Positions 11,486 to 22,764 of a DNA stretch of 64,000 bases are shown piece by piece. The stretch is from Calliopum simillimum. Its lineage: Eukaryota > Arthropoda > Insecta > Diptera > Lauxaniidae. Position 1 is the stretch's first letter. Every line of letters begins with the position of its first letter. The DNA lies in contig OX638372.1 in assembly GCA_951812925.1 (NCBI GenBank), positions 71,503,407 to 71,567,406 of the forward strand. Direction: 5' to 3'. The position numbers and the translations under genes are program-made. Below the pieces are notes generated by a model, which saw only the letters and a program-made list of their open reading frames with translations, made no database searches and was not told the DNA's origin.

Positions 11486-11775
11486 TAATAATAATAAAAT
11501 AACCTAACCTAAAAAGTTGAAAAAGTGCAAAAAACGGGTTTTTTTGTTATTTCTGCTTACGATATTTTGGAAGAACAAAGAGATATCATTACAATTTAAA
11601 TTGGGTTTTGAAGAAAAAGGCTCTCACTTTTAATTTCAATACCATGCTGAAAGTTACCATGTCTTGATATAACAGCTTCAAAAATAGCAAAAACGGTGTT
11701 TTTTGCATTTGTAGGTTAGGATATCTCTAAAACCAAATAAGGTAGAGCAATTCTGAGACCGGATTAAGAGTTCGC
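11486..11775. repeat. Solo arm of the FB-2 fold-back family
   Basis: The words CCTAAAAAG, GTGCAAAAAACGGG, TACGATAT, ATTTAAATTGGGTTTTGAAG, GGTTAGGATATCTCTAAAAC and GATAGAGC-like AGGTAGAGCAATTCTGAG occur in the same order as in the right arm of FB-2 (3400-3670). There is no opposing arm nearby, so this is a half element, diverged. Confidence 0.6.
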
Positions 11776-12432
11776 TTTGTGCTTAAAATTCGACAACTTG
11801 AAGCAAGTGGACAGCGTATTTTAGTTCGCATCGCAAATCACACAGTCTCTAGACTCTGAAACTATCTGCCTGAATTCAAATTCTCAATCAGACTTCGACC
11901 ACAAGTATTTTCTGTACCAAATTTCATGCTTCTCACCTTAAATGTCTGGCCGTAATTGTAAAATATAATTTCGACCCAAGGGAAAAAAAACGTTTTAAAA
12001 GGTTTTCTTTAGCATTTATGTATTTGTCAGCATCAAGCACTTATGCTCCGTTAGAAGCATCGTTTCATTTTGACATTGTATGTCCTAAAGGTAAGCGCAT
12101 ACCTCTGCTTAACAAAAAAGAGGATTTGAACTCTGAACTCAATGCTCAGAGATATTTAGAGAGTAAACCCTCTATCACATAAGCTACACATTCTCATTAC
12201 GTATGTGTGTTAAATTTGTCTTTTAAATCAAACTATTTATAGCTTGAGAAATGACACCAATGTCAGTTATTTTTCACACACCACAACTCACTTTTTTCAC
12301 TTTGTAAACCAGAATCGCTTCAATCGATAAAGTGAAGTGAAAAGATTCGGTGAAATTGAAAGTGATACATTTTTAACACTTCTGGGGACATGTTAGCGAG
12401 GAATTTATATGAAAGCCTAAGTTACTGCTTCA
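11776..12432. other. Non-coding intron, nothing recognised
   Basis: No open frame of interest, no clear inverted ends and no tandem repeats. The stretch 11950-12190 is of slightly higher GC but I recognise nothing in it. Confidence 0.4.
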
Positions 12433-12880
12433 TTAATTATTTTCTCCTATAAACAAATGGAGTATGTCCTCTGAAAATATCTGATCCTTTGCAATAGGCA
12501 AGACATAAGACTTTTCAACATTTAGTTGAAGACAATTTTGCTTTGCCCATTTGTGTATAGATTCTAGGTTATCATTCAGCCTACAGCTCAAATCATCCAG
12601 AAGACCAACACAGCTAGATGCATATAGTTGCACGTCATTTGCATATGTATGCATAGTCTAAAACTTAGAAATATGTCATTGGCAAACATGCTAAATAACA
12701 GTGACCGAGCCTTGGGAAACACCACTATTTACCATTTTGTACTGAGACTGTTTATTATAACTTTGTCGTACGACGACCTTACATCCTCCAATATTTTCAT
12801 AGTTGCAGTAGAACAACTGTCCCCAGTTCTGAAGCCAGATTGAAGTGGAGATAAAAGGTTGTTTTCATTAAGATATTTAC
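12433..12880 (-). pseudogene. LINE reverse transcriptase fragment
   Basis: Minus-strand text near 12845 reads SPLQSGFRTGDSCSTATMK and EDVRSSYDK, the finger region of a Jockey-type reverse transcriptase. Lower down come PKARSLLFSM and the palm motif as YANDVQLYASS, where YADD is expected, so one catalytic Asp is replaced by Asn. The D-containing motif between these blocks is missing, as is the endonuclease. Downstream the frame continues through LNVEKSYVLPI. It is a short, internally deleted and inactive fragment. Confidence 0.75.
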
Positions 12881-13512
12881 ACCTATTTCAACATAAAATG
12901 AAAATTATATAAGAAAAATATATATTATACGCAGTAACTGCATTACCTTTTATAACTTACATAAGTTAAAAAATTGTCCATATTTCAAACTTCACCCACA
13001 GAATAAAAACTTGACTCTCTTGGGCTCCACTTTGACATAAGAAAATAACTTTGCCAAGTTGTTAAAATCAAACGCATTTGAAGAAATGAAAATAACACTG
13101 AAAAAGTTGTGATATTCGATATTATCAAAAGTACGAAAACAGCTACAGAATGAAAAATTAAAGCAAATAATTACTATCGATAGTCTGTCATAAACCATCG
13201 ATTGTCGCGATAGTGCGAGCTCTACATTGGACTCATTTACTGAAGATTTTTTGGGCACAGGTGTTACTATTGCAACTTTCCAAGACTGAGAAATGTATGT
13301 AGAAGTTGTAAAACAATGGTTCAGGATATGTGTTAGGGGGCAAGAATATGATTAAGAATTACAAATAAAAAACGATATCAAATACTTTTGATCGGCAGAA
13401 AATGAAATTAAAATTTATCGCAACATCCTGTACTATAAAAAAATTCGTGTTATTTTTCTTAAATCGCATTTTAAATCACAATTTCAGTATTTTCATATTC
13501 TTTTCTTTTCAG
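12881..13512. other. Intron upstream of exon B
   Basis: No gene is seen. The minus-strand open frame at 12992-13258 has no recognisable domain. A cluster of CGATA-type sites is annotated separately. The acceptor tract TTTTCTTTTCAG ends at 13512. Confidence 0.5.
13172..13216. promoter_or_regulatory. Candidate DRE/CGATA cluster 1
   Basis: A perfect TATCGATA lies in ACTATCGATAGT at about 13173-13184. It is followed within 35 bp by ATCGATTGTCGCGATAG. TATCGATA is the DREF/BEAF-32 type site of flies. Functional use is untested; the sites lie in an intron, about 300 bp upstream of exon B. Confidence 0.35.
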
Positions 13513-13630
13513 TTTATATATTACTTCAAACGGGTCTCCTTTAAATTATAGACCTCCTATTCCACCGCATCGTAACGTTGGTTTACAAAATAGCGGTAAT
13601 GGTGATGAAGAACATCTCACTAAAAATGAA
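13513..13630 (+). CDS. Host gene, internal exon B
   Basis: The acceptor is TTTTCTTTTCAG and the donor GTAAGT starts at 13631. The exon is 118 nt: one base completes the Pro codon left by exon A, then 39 codons end in phase 0. The product contains a proline-rich core (NYRPPIPPHRNVGLQ), which looks like an SH3-type ligand, followed by a Gly/Asn/Glu stretch. No other domain is visible. The exact phase match with exon A and with exon C (phase 0) supports one transcript. The previous intron is 13.0 kb and the next 39.7 kb, very long for a fly and almost all transposon-derived. Confidence 0.8.
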
Positions 13631-14164
13631 GTAAGTAAATAATAATATTTAAGTATTTCTCCATAGTCTTTTGTTTAAGATAAATCTACTACGTGTATAA
13701 ATCTCATTACTAAATAATTACACAGAGCAAAATCGACCTCATAAAATAGAACAAAAGTAAGAAGATATCTCTATGGTTTTCATTCAAAAAGAAAGCCACA
13801 TCAAAACCATAGAGAAAATCTTCTTAAAATTTCTGTTGCCATTTAAATGAAAACCTTGTAATATTAAGAAGAAATCTCATCGTTTTCAATACGATTTCAT
13901 CTTGAAACAATGGGTCGTATTAATAAAACTTTACTTTGCTAAAATTCGAAGCAATTGCTTCAATTTTTAGCATTTACTTCAATTCGTATGTGAAAAAATT
14001 AATTATAGCATTTGCTATGATCGAAATTAGCTTTTGCTTAAATTGGTATGAATAAAAATACGTAACTCATAGCATTTGCTTGAATATTCTGAGTCTGCTC
14101 TCTAGCTGACTACGAGAGTTTGCTAGGTACTTTTTAGACATAAATCATGAAACATGCAATCAGA

Positions 14165-14410
14165 GGGCTATAGCAAACGGGGACAAGCTGCGTGGAGATG
14201 GATTCGTCATACTCTACGGAAACCACACAGCGAAAGAAGACAACGTGGTAGGCCGAAGACCAACTGGAAAAGGTTGCTTTAAAAGTAAAAACAAGAAACG
14301 GGAAAGTCATGGCAAGAGATCAAAGTCATCGCAAGGGATCGTGACAAATGGAGACGTTTGATATTGGCTCCATGCTCCTCCTAGGAGTTAAAGGAGAATA
14401 CATACATACA
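14165..14410 (+). pseudogene. C-terminal tail of an RTE/BovB-like LINE
   Basis: The frame WRWIRHTLRKPHSERR...RGRPKTNWKR stops at a TAA. In the next frame it continues as TGKSWQEIKVIARDRDKWR and ends LAPCSS at a TAG (14382-14384). GRPKTTW and RDRxxWR before a Cys-Ser-Ser end are typical of the C-termini of RTE-type LINEs (from memory). The 3' end is (ATACATAC)-like. Only the last 70 or so residues remain, with one frameshift. Confidence 0.65.
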
Positions 14411-14624
14411 AATATTGGTTGCCGTAAATTTTCATAGGGAAAGAAATTAATGAAATTTTAAATTTAATGACTTAAAATGAATCTGCATATTATACTACTC
14501 GTGCTGATTGTGTTGGCAAACAGATTTCGTTGTAAAATCAGTATAAAGAAGAACAGATAGTTTACACTATAGGCATATGTATACATATATAAGGCAACGC
14601 AATTAAGTTGCGTTGTCTATAGTG

Positions 14625-14915
14625 ATGAGCAAACCAAGACCAAAACCATAGCAGTCTTGGTCTTGGACATTGAGTCTTGGTTTTAATATTGAGTTTTGGT
14701 CTTGATCTTCGTCATTAAGTCTTGGTGTTGAAAAAATTTCTAGGGATTATTGAGTATTCAGAACTTCGAACCTTATTTTTCAAAAGCAGTCGGGTTTTTA
14801 AAATCCCAAATTTCAAATTGAGGGATGATTTTATCCTCGTCAAACACCTATTAGCAAAACTGAAAATCAGTCTTGGTCTAATCCTCAATAGCCAAGACCA
14901 AGACCATAGCGTAAC
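14625..14915. repeat. CAAGACC-rich repeat pair
   Basis: The words AAGACCAAAACCATAG and GTCTTGGTCTTGG near 14635-14670 recur as CCAAGACCAAGACCATAG at 14889-14907. Between them are several degenerate GTCTTGG copies. It may be a small hairpin element; ends are not resolved. Confidence 0.4.
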
Positions 14916-15191
14916 GGTTGATGCTTTTTTACTTCACATTACCATCACATAGGGAGAGAATAGGGTTTTAAATTTTTGGGCGTCACGAAGTTTATGAACA
15001 GACACTAGTTTTTGATTTTTATATCCTTTTATAATGGCATCAAAAACGGGTCGTTTTCATATCATTCATTTTTAAAACGAGAAACAAAAATTGTTCACAC
15101 TTGACAGCTTGATGTCTACTTCCTTTCAAATAAATAATAATACAATCGTTGTCGAAATAATTGAAAAACAAATCCCAAAATAAATAAAAAC

Positions 15192-15541
15192 ATGCACACC
15201 CAAAAAAATCTGTTGTAAAAGTGTAGCAAAATGCTGTATGTTTTACAGCATTTACTTTCATTTTTCATCCCATATCTTTTGCAGTTAATATTACAGTTTT
15301 GTTGTACATTTGAGAAATTAGCTGTGAAAAATAAAATATTTGCTGTAGATTTCACAACAAAAAAAAATTTATATCGATAATTTTGACAAATTTCTGGTAG
15401 AAATTATTGCATTTGCTGTTAAATTAACAATTAATTGTAAATTCGATTATATTAACTTTTAAATTAGCAAATCCACAGATTGTTGTAAAATCCACAACAA
15501 AACGTTGTTAAAACTACCGCAGCAATTTTTTTGGGTGCATG
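15192..15541. mobile_element. Small MITE, terminal TGCACCCAAAAAAAT
   Basis: The left end TGCACACCCAAAAAAATCTG is matched by the complement of ATTTTTTTGGGTGCA at the right end, 350 bp apart. The interior is rich in TTGTAAAA, ACAACA and CAGCA words with no open frame of note. The superfamily and target duplication cannot be fixed by eye. Confidence 0.55.
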
Positions 15542-16019
15542 ATTTATCAGCTTTAACTTTGATTCCATGTGAAGAAATTAACACTTTTTTTACTATTTAT
15601 TTATGAAATATGTATGTTAAGCTTCTTTTACGTAATCCTGCTTTGAAGCAAATTCATGTGTCCTCATCCGTTCCAAACTCTGATCCCGAAATGCAACATA
15701 TATAAAGCTTATATTGTCAAGCATTGTAGCATGCATTGACTGTCGTTAAGACCTTGGAGAAGATATTTGTTAATGCGAATATAGTTCAGGTCATTTGGCG
15801 AAAGCAGCCTTCGCTGCAGTAAAATCTTCTCAGGCAACTTGAACATTTTGACGGCTACAGTTTTATTGAAAGTCTTGCTTCATTGATGATTTGGTGGCAG
15901 CACTCCAAGCGCTTCTATGTAGAGAGTGGGTTTTTTGTATTGTGCACAAGCTTTGACCAATTGCAGAAAAAAAAATTTTATTATTTATTTCAAACTATTT
16001 GTATTTTGAATATTCAATT
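15542..16019. other. Non-coding intron, nothing recognised
   Basis: A stretch of moderate complexity (15640-15960) hints at old coding sequence, but both strands are broken by stops and I recognise no domain. Confidence 0.35.
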
Positions 16020-16335
16020 CAATTCAATTCATTTATTGAATAAATAATATCAAATATGACAAAGCAAATGCTAGTTTCGAATTTTCGAACTTGCTATAGC
16101 AAGCATAAATTTTATTCATACCAATTTGAAGCAAATGCTATTTGCATTTACTTTGCTACGAAAGTTATCTTGAAGCAATTGCTATTTTTTATTAATACCA
16201 CCCAATGTTTTCACTCTATTGAAATCTATGAAAATCATCTTAATTTTATGAGAAATCTTCTTGACAAACCATAAGATTTCTTCTTAATATTATAAAATTT
16301 TCATAGAAAATATTATTTTAAGAAGATTTCTATAT

Positions 16336-17455
16336 GGGACATTATTTTACAAACCGAACAGTTTTTTGGACTTCACATTTCGGGTTTGTTCGATACTTTT
16401 TTTTTAGCTTAAGTGAATAAAATGAGGAAGCACCTGTATCGGGATTTTTTTTAAATGATTAGTTTTGAAAATATTTACATTTTAAAATTTTATGATGCAC
16501 CCGAACCTCTCATTTTCAAAACAAAATATCTCCAGTTCTACTAATCGGATGAAGTTAATTTTTTCAGTGTTTTGTTACATGTTGGTTTAACTTTTGGTCT
16601 ATTAAAAAAAAGAAGAAATTATTGTTGATTTACGCAAAAAATTTGCAAATGAATTGTTCAAACTAATTGTTGATGCTGGTTCCGCAACGTTATTTAATCG
16701 CAAAAAACAGCATCATATCCACTACAATTCAACCTTTAAATCCCTATTTACAAAAAAGTGGTATCTATGTTGGGTCAAAAGATATCAAATAATTTTCGCA
16801 AATATGAATGTGTCCGCCATACTTAATGAAAAAAAAGTAAAATCAAGGAGTCGAGAACTCAAAAAATTAAAGGTGCATACACGTAATTATTAGTGACCAT
16901 TTAGTGGATAAGCAAAAAGTTTTGAAGATAGGTTTATCAAACACTTTTAGAAGAAAGGTCAAAAAACGGTATTTTTGCAAAAAAAACAGCAAACAACAAA
17001 AAATGTTTTGGATGCATTTGCCAATGTTGAATCCAAATCCGGTCTTAGAATCACTCTGTCACGTATGGTTTCCGAGATATTCTAACCTAAATGTACAAAA
17101 AATCATTTTTGAGGCTATATAGAGCACCCACGAAATTGTTTTAATCATTTCTACTAAAAGCATCATATTTATGACCATTCTTTGTCTTCAAAATGAGTTA
17201 TGAATAATCTTGTATTATTTTTCGTTAAAAAGTTATAACCATTTTAAAATAATATGAGAATCCATATTAAATTTTAAAGTTCATGACGTCATTGCAAAAT
17301 TGTCATAAATTATTAAAAAAAAAAACACAAGTTTATTTCAAAAATCGTATTTGAGTTGGGATTTACTCAAACAACGGTTTCAACAGTTTTAAAATAAAAA
17401 TAGTTCGACCGTAAATGCTACATATTATGACATTACTTTTGGCTCATTTTGGACA
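16336..17455. other. AT-rich intron with fold-back-derived words
   Basis: No gene. The phrase GGTTTCCGAGATATTCTAACC (split here as GGTTTCCGAGATATTC and TAACC), followed by AAATGTACAAAAAATCATT around 17065-17110, matches the shared fold-back word set. It is probably decayed arm sequence. The open frames at 16654 and 16904 have no recognisable domain. Confidence 0.4.
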
Positions 17456-18897
17456 TGCCCCACTTTCAGAATAAACGGCTCGAAAAGTCCATTGCAAAGT
17501 CAAGTGCGTATAAAAAGTTATTCAGGCTCAAAGGTCGCAAAAATCTGTTTTTTTTGTTACTATCTCGCTAAGGGTTCCATTTACAGATAAAAAGCGTGGT
17601 GCAATTTTGTAGCACAATAAGTTTCCGACAAACTTGGTGGTGAGATTGTTGTCGGGCAGCTTGTAGTTTAGGAGATAGGCCAATTTAAAAAGTGTTGAAA
17701 ATTTGTGACGAGTAAATGCTACATACAGGTGTCTGTCAATATGTTTCTTTTTTTAACCCATTTTTGTACGCGAACAGTAAAATTGACCATTTTCAATAAT
17801 TTTTTAAGCTATGAGTGTAAATGATATCAAAAAGATTTTTAGTGCCTTATATGATTTTGATCTTTTGGCAGTTCGAAAACATTATTTTCCACTTCCCCTC
17901 CCCCCTCCAATTATTTGTAAAGTGAGGTTGAAAATGCCTTGTCGATGGATCTTTTTTCAAAAAAATTATTAAAAATATAAAATAATCACAATGAAAAAAA
18001 TTAATGATGAGGTTTAATAGCCAAAGGACCAAGCTATGATTTGCAATCCAAAAATTGACACCTGTCGATAACTGATAGGTACCGGTATGACTCAAAGCTA
18101 GTGTTCGATTAATTGAACGTTTTGGTGAAAAGGGGCTGCCCATAAGCCTCGTTACGCTTAAATTCGGAAAAAGTTTTCCCATTCCTACCACTCCCACCTA
18201 TGTGACATGGCATGAGGTCAAAAAAAAGTCCGGGGGGATGGGAAAACGAAAAAAAAAATTTCCAAAAAAAAAAATATTCATAAAAATTTTTTGATGACGG
18301 ATTTGGAATCAGGGGTGCTAATTACACTGAAAATATACTTTTTATCAAAAAATAAAATAGTTCTAATTTCTTGGCCGAAACAACTCTTGATTGAGCAGTC
18401 GTACAAAAAAAGTGATGAGACTTTTTTATAGAAAATTATATTCCCTACAAATCGATATTTTTTTTCGTGCGATAAAGTTTTTGAAAAATATCTCAGAAAC
18501 CGTGAGCCGTACGATAAAAAGAACCATGAGATCTACAAAAAATCCACAGCATGTGCACTCATAAAATTTGCTGTTTATAAGATATTCCGAAAAAACCTTC
18601 CAATGGCGAAAAACTGCCATATGTACATATTTTTTGTAGACCTATTACTTCTTATTGCAGACCCACTGCTTCGGAGATATCCTTAAAAATAATATTTCTG
18701 TAAGAAATTGGATACCAAAATGTTTCTGTAGAAGTAAAACTGATTTTTGCGACTTTCGACTAACTTGAATAACTTCTTGTGCTCATACGATATCGTAATG
18801 GACTTTTCACACTTTATTTATCATGCATAAATAAAGACAGCTCCGGTGAAAACAATTAATGGAATTATTTCGCAGTAAAATTCTAATTTTCCTGGGC
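17456..18897. mobile_element. Divergent copy of the GCCCAGGAAAATAAG fold-back family
   Basis: The right end CTAATTTTCCTGGGC (to 18897), with GGAATTATTTCGCAG and TCCGGTGAAAA inward, matches the family seen at 49160 and 57324. The left end is GCCCCACTTTCAGAATAA at 17456, then AAAAGTTATTCAGGCTCAAAGG, the family's conserved inner block. The central palindrome (18430-18640) has GTACGATAAAAAG, ATCTACAAAAAA and TTTTTTGTAGACC. Sequence divergence makes it an older copy. It is non-coding. Confidence 0.6.
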
Positions 18898-19353
18898 TTC
18901 AAGATTCACATTTTAGCTTAAATTCTGAATTGGTACCCTTGGCGTGTGGTAGATTGGTAAATTCGTGAACCATCTTACGGTAATGCAGCCGACTCTGCAA
19001 ATCAGTCAATTCGGCAAACTTAGGAAAATTAAAATGGTTATAATGTGTTATAATTTTAAGTAATTTTTCCAAATCCACTAGGTTTCACATCTATTTTTTG
19101 TTTACAGTTGGTCAAAGCCAAACTCGTACACTAAAGAAACTATTTTTTAATGCCCCAAAACAAAGTATGCAAAAATAATTTAAGAAACTTGAAGTACATC
19201 TTTAAATAACATATTTCAATTTTAACAAAAAACTATACTCGTAATTTTCCGTTATTTCTGAAAATAAATAGAAAGTTACAGAAATCAAGCATATTCAACA
19301 CCAAATCGAAACTTGTACTTTAGCAAAATGATAATTTTTACATGAGTTCAGTA
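18898..19353. other. Non-coding intron, nothing recognised
   Basis: No coding frame, repeat or terminus was identified between the fold-back end and the Tc1 relic. Confidence 0.4.
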
Positions 19354-19641
19354 TTAAGTGTACATTGTTTTGTTTTTAATTATCATGTTTAGTTCTTTTG
19401 GCATGCTTTGGATTAGTTCTTCGCAATAGCTCTGGTAAATTTTTTCCCATTTTTCAATTAATACCCTTTTCGATTCAGTTTTTAGAGAAATATTGTGCTG
19501 GCGATAATTCAACAACATTTCAATATAATTTATATCTGGACCCTGCGCCAGTGTTACAAAAACCTTGGGGCAGTTATATTGAATCCATGATCTCATATTA
19601 TAAGAAATATGTTTGAGATCGTTGTCTTGGCAAAAGTACAT
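19354..19641 (-). pseudogene. Tc1-like transposase C-terminal fragment
   Basis: The frame begins CQDNDLKH, the second-Asp motif, and runs through NCPKVFVTLAQGPDINYIEML, the Glu motif (normally SPDLNPIE). It ends with EELIQSMPKELNMIIKNK. These are the classic C-terminal blocks of DD34E Tc1 elements. Pro is replaced by Tyr before the catalytic Glu, and the N-terminal two-thirds (DNA-binding domain and first Asp) are absent. It is an inactive fragment. Confidence 0.85.
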
Positions 19642-20344
19642 ATCACTACATTGACCTATTGAAAAATTGAAATACAGGTAGTTATACGGATGTAAATCGT
19701 GATTTTGGATTTGTTATTTTATCTGAAAACTGAAACGTGATGGAAAAATTTTGTAAATGCAGTCCTATGTATTATACCAATAGCAAAGGATAATAATCAC
19801 ATATTCCGAACTCAGATATTTTTTTACCGTTGAACAGTGTTATAAATGTCGTTTGACAAATTAAAAACTTAAATACAATAATTTTATAGCTTATTAAAAT
19901 AGCTTCCATCCCGACTAGAAAATTTTGTGCGGCGACAATTAGGGCCCCGTTAGTTTTCCCTAACCAGAACGTTAGGGCCAAACGCGGGAGCCTAACAAGG
20001 CCCTCATATCGGATGTAACGGTGTTCCCCATATTTTCCCAATAAAGAATGCCTAATGCCGGCCTAATTAGGTAGGCGTTCGTATTTAGGAAAATTTGAGG
20101 CTTACCAAACTAGGCCATCGTTGGGATTTCGCACTTGACCCTAACGTTTTGCTTAGGCAAAACCAATTGGGCCCTAATTCACGCCTAACTAATAATAATC
20201 TTCAAATCAATAAAACGAAAAATAGCTCTGTATTTTTTTAGTAATTTATTAAAAATATTATTTCTTATTTCTATCTTAATTTTTTAAGAATTGTTAACAT
20301 GGTAAATTATAATAACTGATCACATTAAAGATAATTCAGGTTTA

Positions 20345-20705
20345 TTCCGACATCCGTGTGATTTCAATTACTTATTATTTAGGAGGCTTTTTGATTAAAA
20401 CCGTGAGTCGAACGATAAAAAGAATTGGAATATCTATTGTGGAGAATTGCAGGTTGTACAAATAATATAAGTTCGGATTAACAAAAAAGTAATCGTTAGG
20501 TAATTTTCTTAAAAAATCGCAAAAAGTCGAAAAATTCGATTTTATCGAATATTTCCTAAACGGTTACTTTCTCGTAAATGTAAATCAATATTATTTGTAG
20601 AGCCTGTAATTCTCCACAAAACAGATTCTGATACTTTTTACCGCGTGACTTACCATTTTCATCAAAAGCTTCCAAAATGGAAAATAATTGAAACCACACG
20701 GATTA
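20345..20705. repeat. Palindrome (axis near 20530)
   Basis: CATCCGTGTGATTTCAATTA at 20350 pairs with TGAAACCACACGGATTA near 20690. GGAGGCTTTTTGATTAAAACC pairs with TTTCATCAAAAGCTTCC. The arms contain GTCGAACGATAAAAAG, GGAGAATTGCAGG and GTAATCGTTAGGTAATTTTC, the shared fold-back word order. Confidence 0.7.
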
Positions 20706-20874
20706 CGGAATAGTCCTTATTGAAAATAAATACAATTGCAGACATATCTGACAATCCTTATTTAGTTTTTGAACCGTAAAATTTAATACAATAGGGTTTT
20801 AATGAAACAATTGTTTGGAAGAATGAATGAATCATGTATGGAAAGGAAATCTTGAACAAGTTGCCTTTAATTAT

Positions 20875-21095
20875 AACATTAGCATGGAAGACGAAACGAA
20901 TCGGGTGACTACAAATCAATCGTTAATATCAGCCTATTGAAATTTTCATTAAAAACTTGGTTTGACTTAAGCTTCCATTTTAACTCAAAGAATTAAGTTT
21001 ATAAACAAAAATTTCAATTCTTGTCTTAACTTTGAAGTTGTAAGCAATTGAAAATCAGTCATTCGATTTGTTTCGTCTTCCATGCTAAGTCTATT
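20875..21095. repeat. Inverted repeat pair around 20980
   Basis: TTAGCATGGAAGACGAAACG at 20879 is the reverse complement of CGTCTTCCATGCTAA ending near 21088, extending inward with imperfect arms. The loop is AT-rich. It lies just beyond the 3' side of the CycK copy. Confidence 0.6.
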
Positions 21096-21543
21096 AAATA
21101 GGTATGTATCAACATATCGGCACGAAAATGCAAAAGGACGTAACAACATGGTTCGCCATATCGCGAAACTTAAAAAAAAATTAGAAATAAAATCTGCTGC
21201 GAATTTCAATCAAAAACCTTTTTTTATCACGTGCAGCACGACCACCATTCCAATCTGCAGTGATGAAGAGCTGATGCCAATGATTTTATGATGGTATACT
21301 CACTAAGATCTTCTTTCGATTTTGAAAAAGTTTGAACGAAAGCATCTGCAAAGAAAAAAAAATTAATTTCATTGGACACTGTTAAGAAATAACGTGACAA
21401 CCCTAGAAAAATGTTTTTGACTAAAGGATGCAGTTCGATTTCAAATAGTAACATATAACCAGGAAAGAAAAACGTAATTATCTCAAAACATTTTTCAAGA
21501 AAGCTGCGCATTATTTCGTAAAAAATTTTTTAAGTATACGTAC

Positions 21544-22514
21544 CCCTTCGGCTGCTTTGGTGCAGTTAAATTTAAGCGCCAGTTCACAACTTAAAGCATA
21601 ACGCAAATGCGCCGGCTGACGACCAACCCAATCAGCGACAGTGAATTTACTTAATTTACTAGCAAGATGTATCAGAGCAACTGCAATCATCTCTGGTTCC
21701 CACTGTAGACAGATGACAGTGCTTAAGGAATCATTTACGAAATTCCATGCCATTTGCACCATTTTTTGAAGTTTCTGCTGATCGCCTTTGAAGCATTTCG
21801 CATATTTGAGCAAGAATGTGTATGGATGTTCCACCTGGAGATCGAATTTTATGGTTTGCAGCAGAATACGCTCCAAAGTCATAACTTCCTATAAGAGAAT
21901 TTAAGAAAAATTTACCCAAATAATAATAAATTTAGTTTTCTACTAACGCACCGCCTTTGGATCTTCTCCGAATGAATAGAATTGCGTGTCCGTTAAACGT
22001 CCACGTGCAGTCTTTATTATATCCCTACATTTCTTGGGCGTTTCCTCCACTATGCCCGCCAAGAAGAGGCCACAGCATGCAATGACATAACGCGGAAAGC
22101 TCTTAAACGAATGAAACATATAAAAGCGATGAAAGTACACCACTCCGATAGCAATGATATTGCGTCCAAGGCCTATTTCGGTGCCACAACTCATGAAGCG
22201 TGCGCCTTCTTTGCGACAGCGACGTTCCGTGTCCAATGTTATGTCATCCAATACATATGGTGTGTCTTTCAACTCTTTTTTGTCATAATACCAGCAAGGC
22301 ATTGTCCCAATGTTGGCAGTGATACTTTGACTAGGATTTGGGGAGTTTAGTTGTTGCGGCGTCTGCTTCAGAATCTGGCTCTGTTGTTGTAGGTACAGGC
22401 ATTCCTTCATGAGAAAATGATTACGCTATCGCTTAAATTGATTTATTTATTAAAAAGAACAAAAGCACTTACGATTATGTTTAATCCAAGATGCAAAATA
22501 CTTTTTTCGAACAT
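21544..22514 (-). CDS. CycK: Cyclin K copy, three exons, divergent
   Basis: Proposed exons on the minus strand: 22514-22473 (start [10 protein letters not shown]), 22404-21952 and 21888-21544. Introns of 68 and 63 bp have GT-AG ends, and all junctions are in phase 0, giving 280 codons to 21544. An alternative start is Met at 22410 inside the first intron. Residues about 50-165 are the first cyclin box ([31 protein letters not shown]). Residues 166-265 are the second ([55 protein letters not shown]). Cyclin K activates CDK12/CDK13 for RNA polymerase II C-terminal domain phosphorylation. Oddities: residue 132 is Ile (AGIVEE) where family members have Lys. After PAHLR the expected RWW...FVQDV helix is replaced by [13 protein letters not shown] weak further exon may lie at 21304-21345 (acceptor CTTTGCAG). 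The Pro/Gln-rich tail of full-length cyclin K is not seen. Identity is certain; functionality is doubtful. Confidence 0.85.
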
Positions 22515-22764
22515 TTTATTAGAATTTTATTCACAAACCGAACAACAAATTAAATGTCAGGGCTGCCGATGGATGATTTGATTCCTAACTCTATTTAGAC
22601 AAGCGGTGGAGGGTAGAGTCGATGCAAGTCCCGGGATTGATTAAAACTATTTATATCAAAAATATGAAATTAAGTTAAAAAAATTAGGTAAACATTATTT
22701 AATATTGTTGAACCAGCACCGATTTTGATCCGACATTACTCATTTTGTTGGTAATTGAATTTAG
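22515..22764. other. Upstream region of the CycK copy
   Basis: These 250 bp lie 5' of the CycK start. They are AT-rich, and no TATA box or initiator stands out. ACAAACCGAACAAC and a short GC-richer patch (22560-22640) could belong to the captured promoter. Confidence 0.25.

Larger units (their letters stand above)
13720..16335. mobile_element. Composite fold-back with ~0.4-0.6 kb arms and nested insertions
   Basis: The left end (ACACAGAGCAAAATCGACC, then GAAGATATCTCTATGG) and its AGCAATTGC/AGCATTTGC stretch up to about 14100 return reversed in 16020-16335. The same words form the compact palindrome at 43375-43735, showing a shared family. The middle holds a LINE tail (14165-14384), a CAAGACC repeat and a small MITE. 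Confidence 0.55.
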
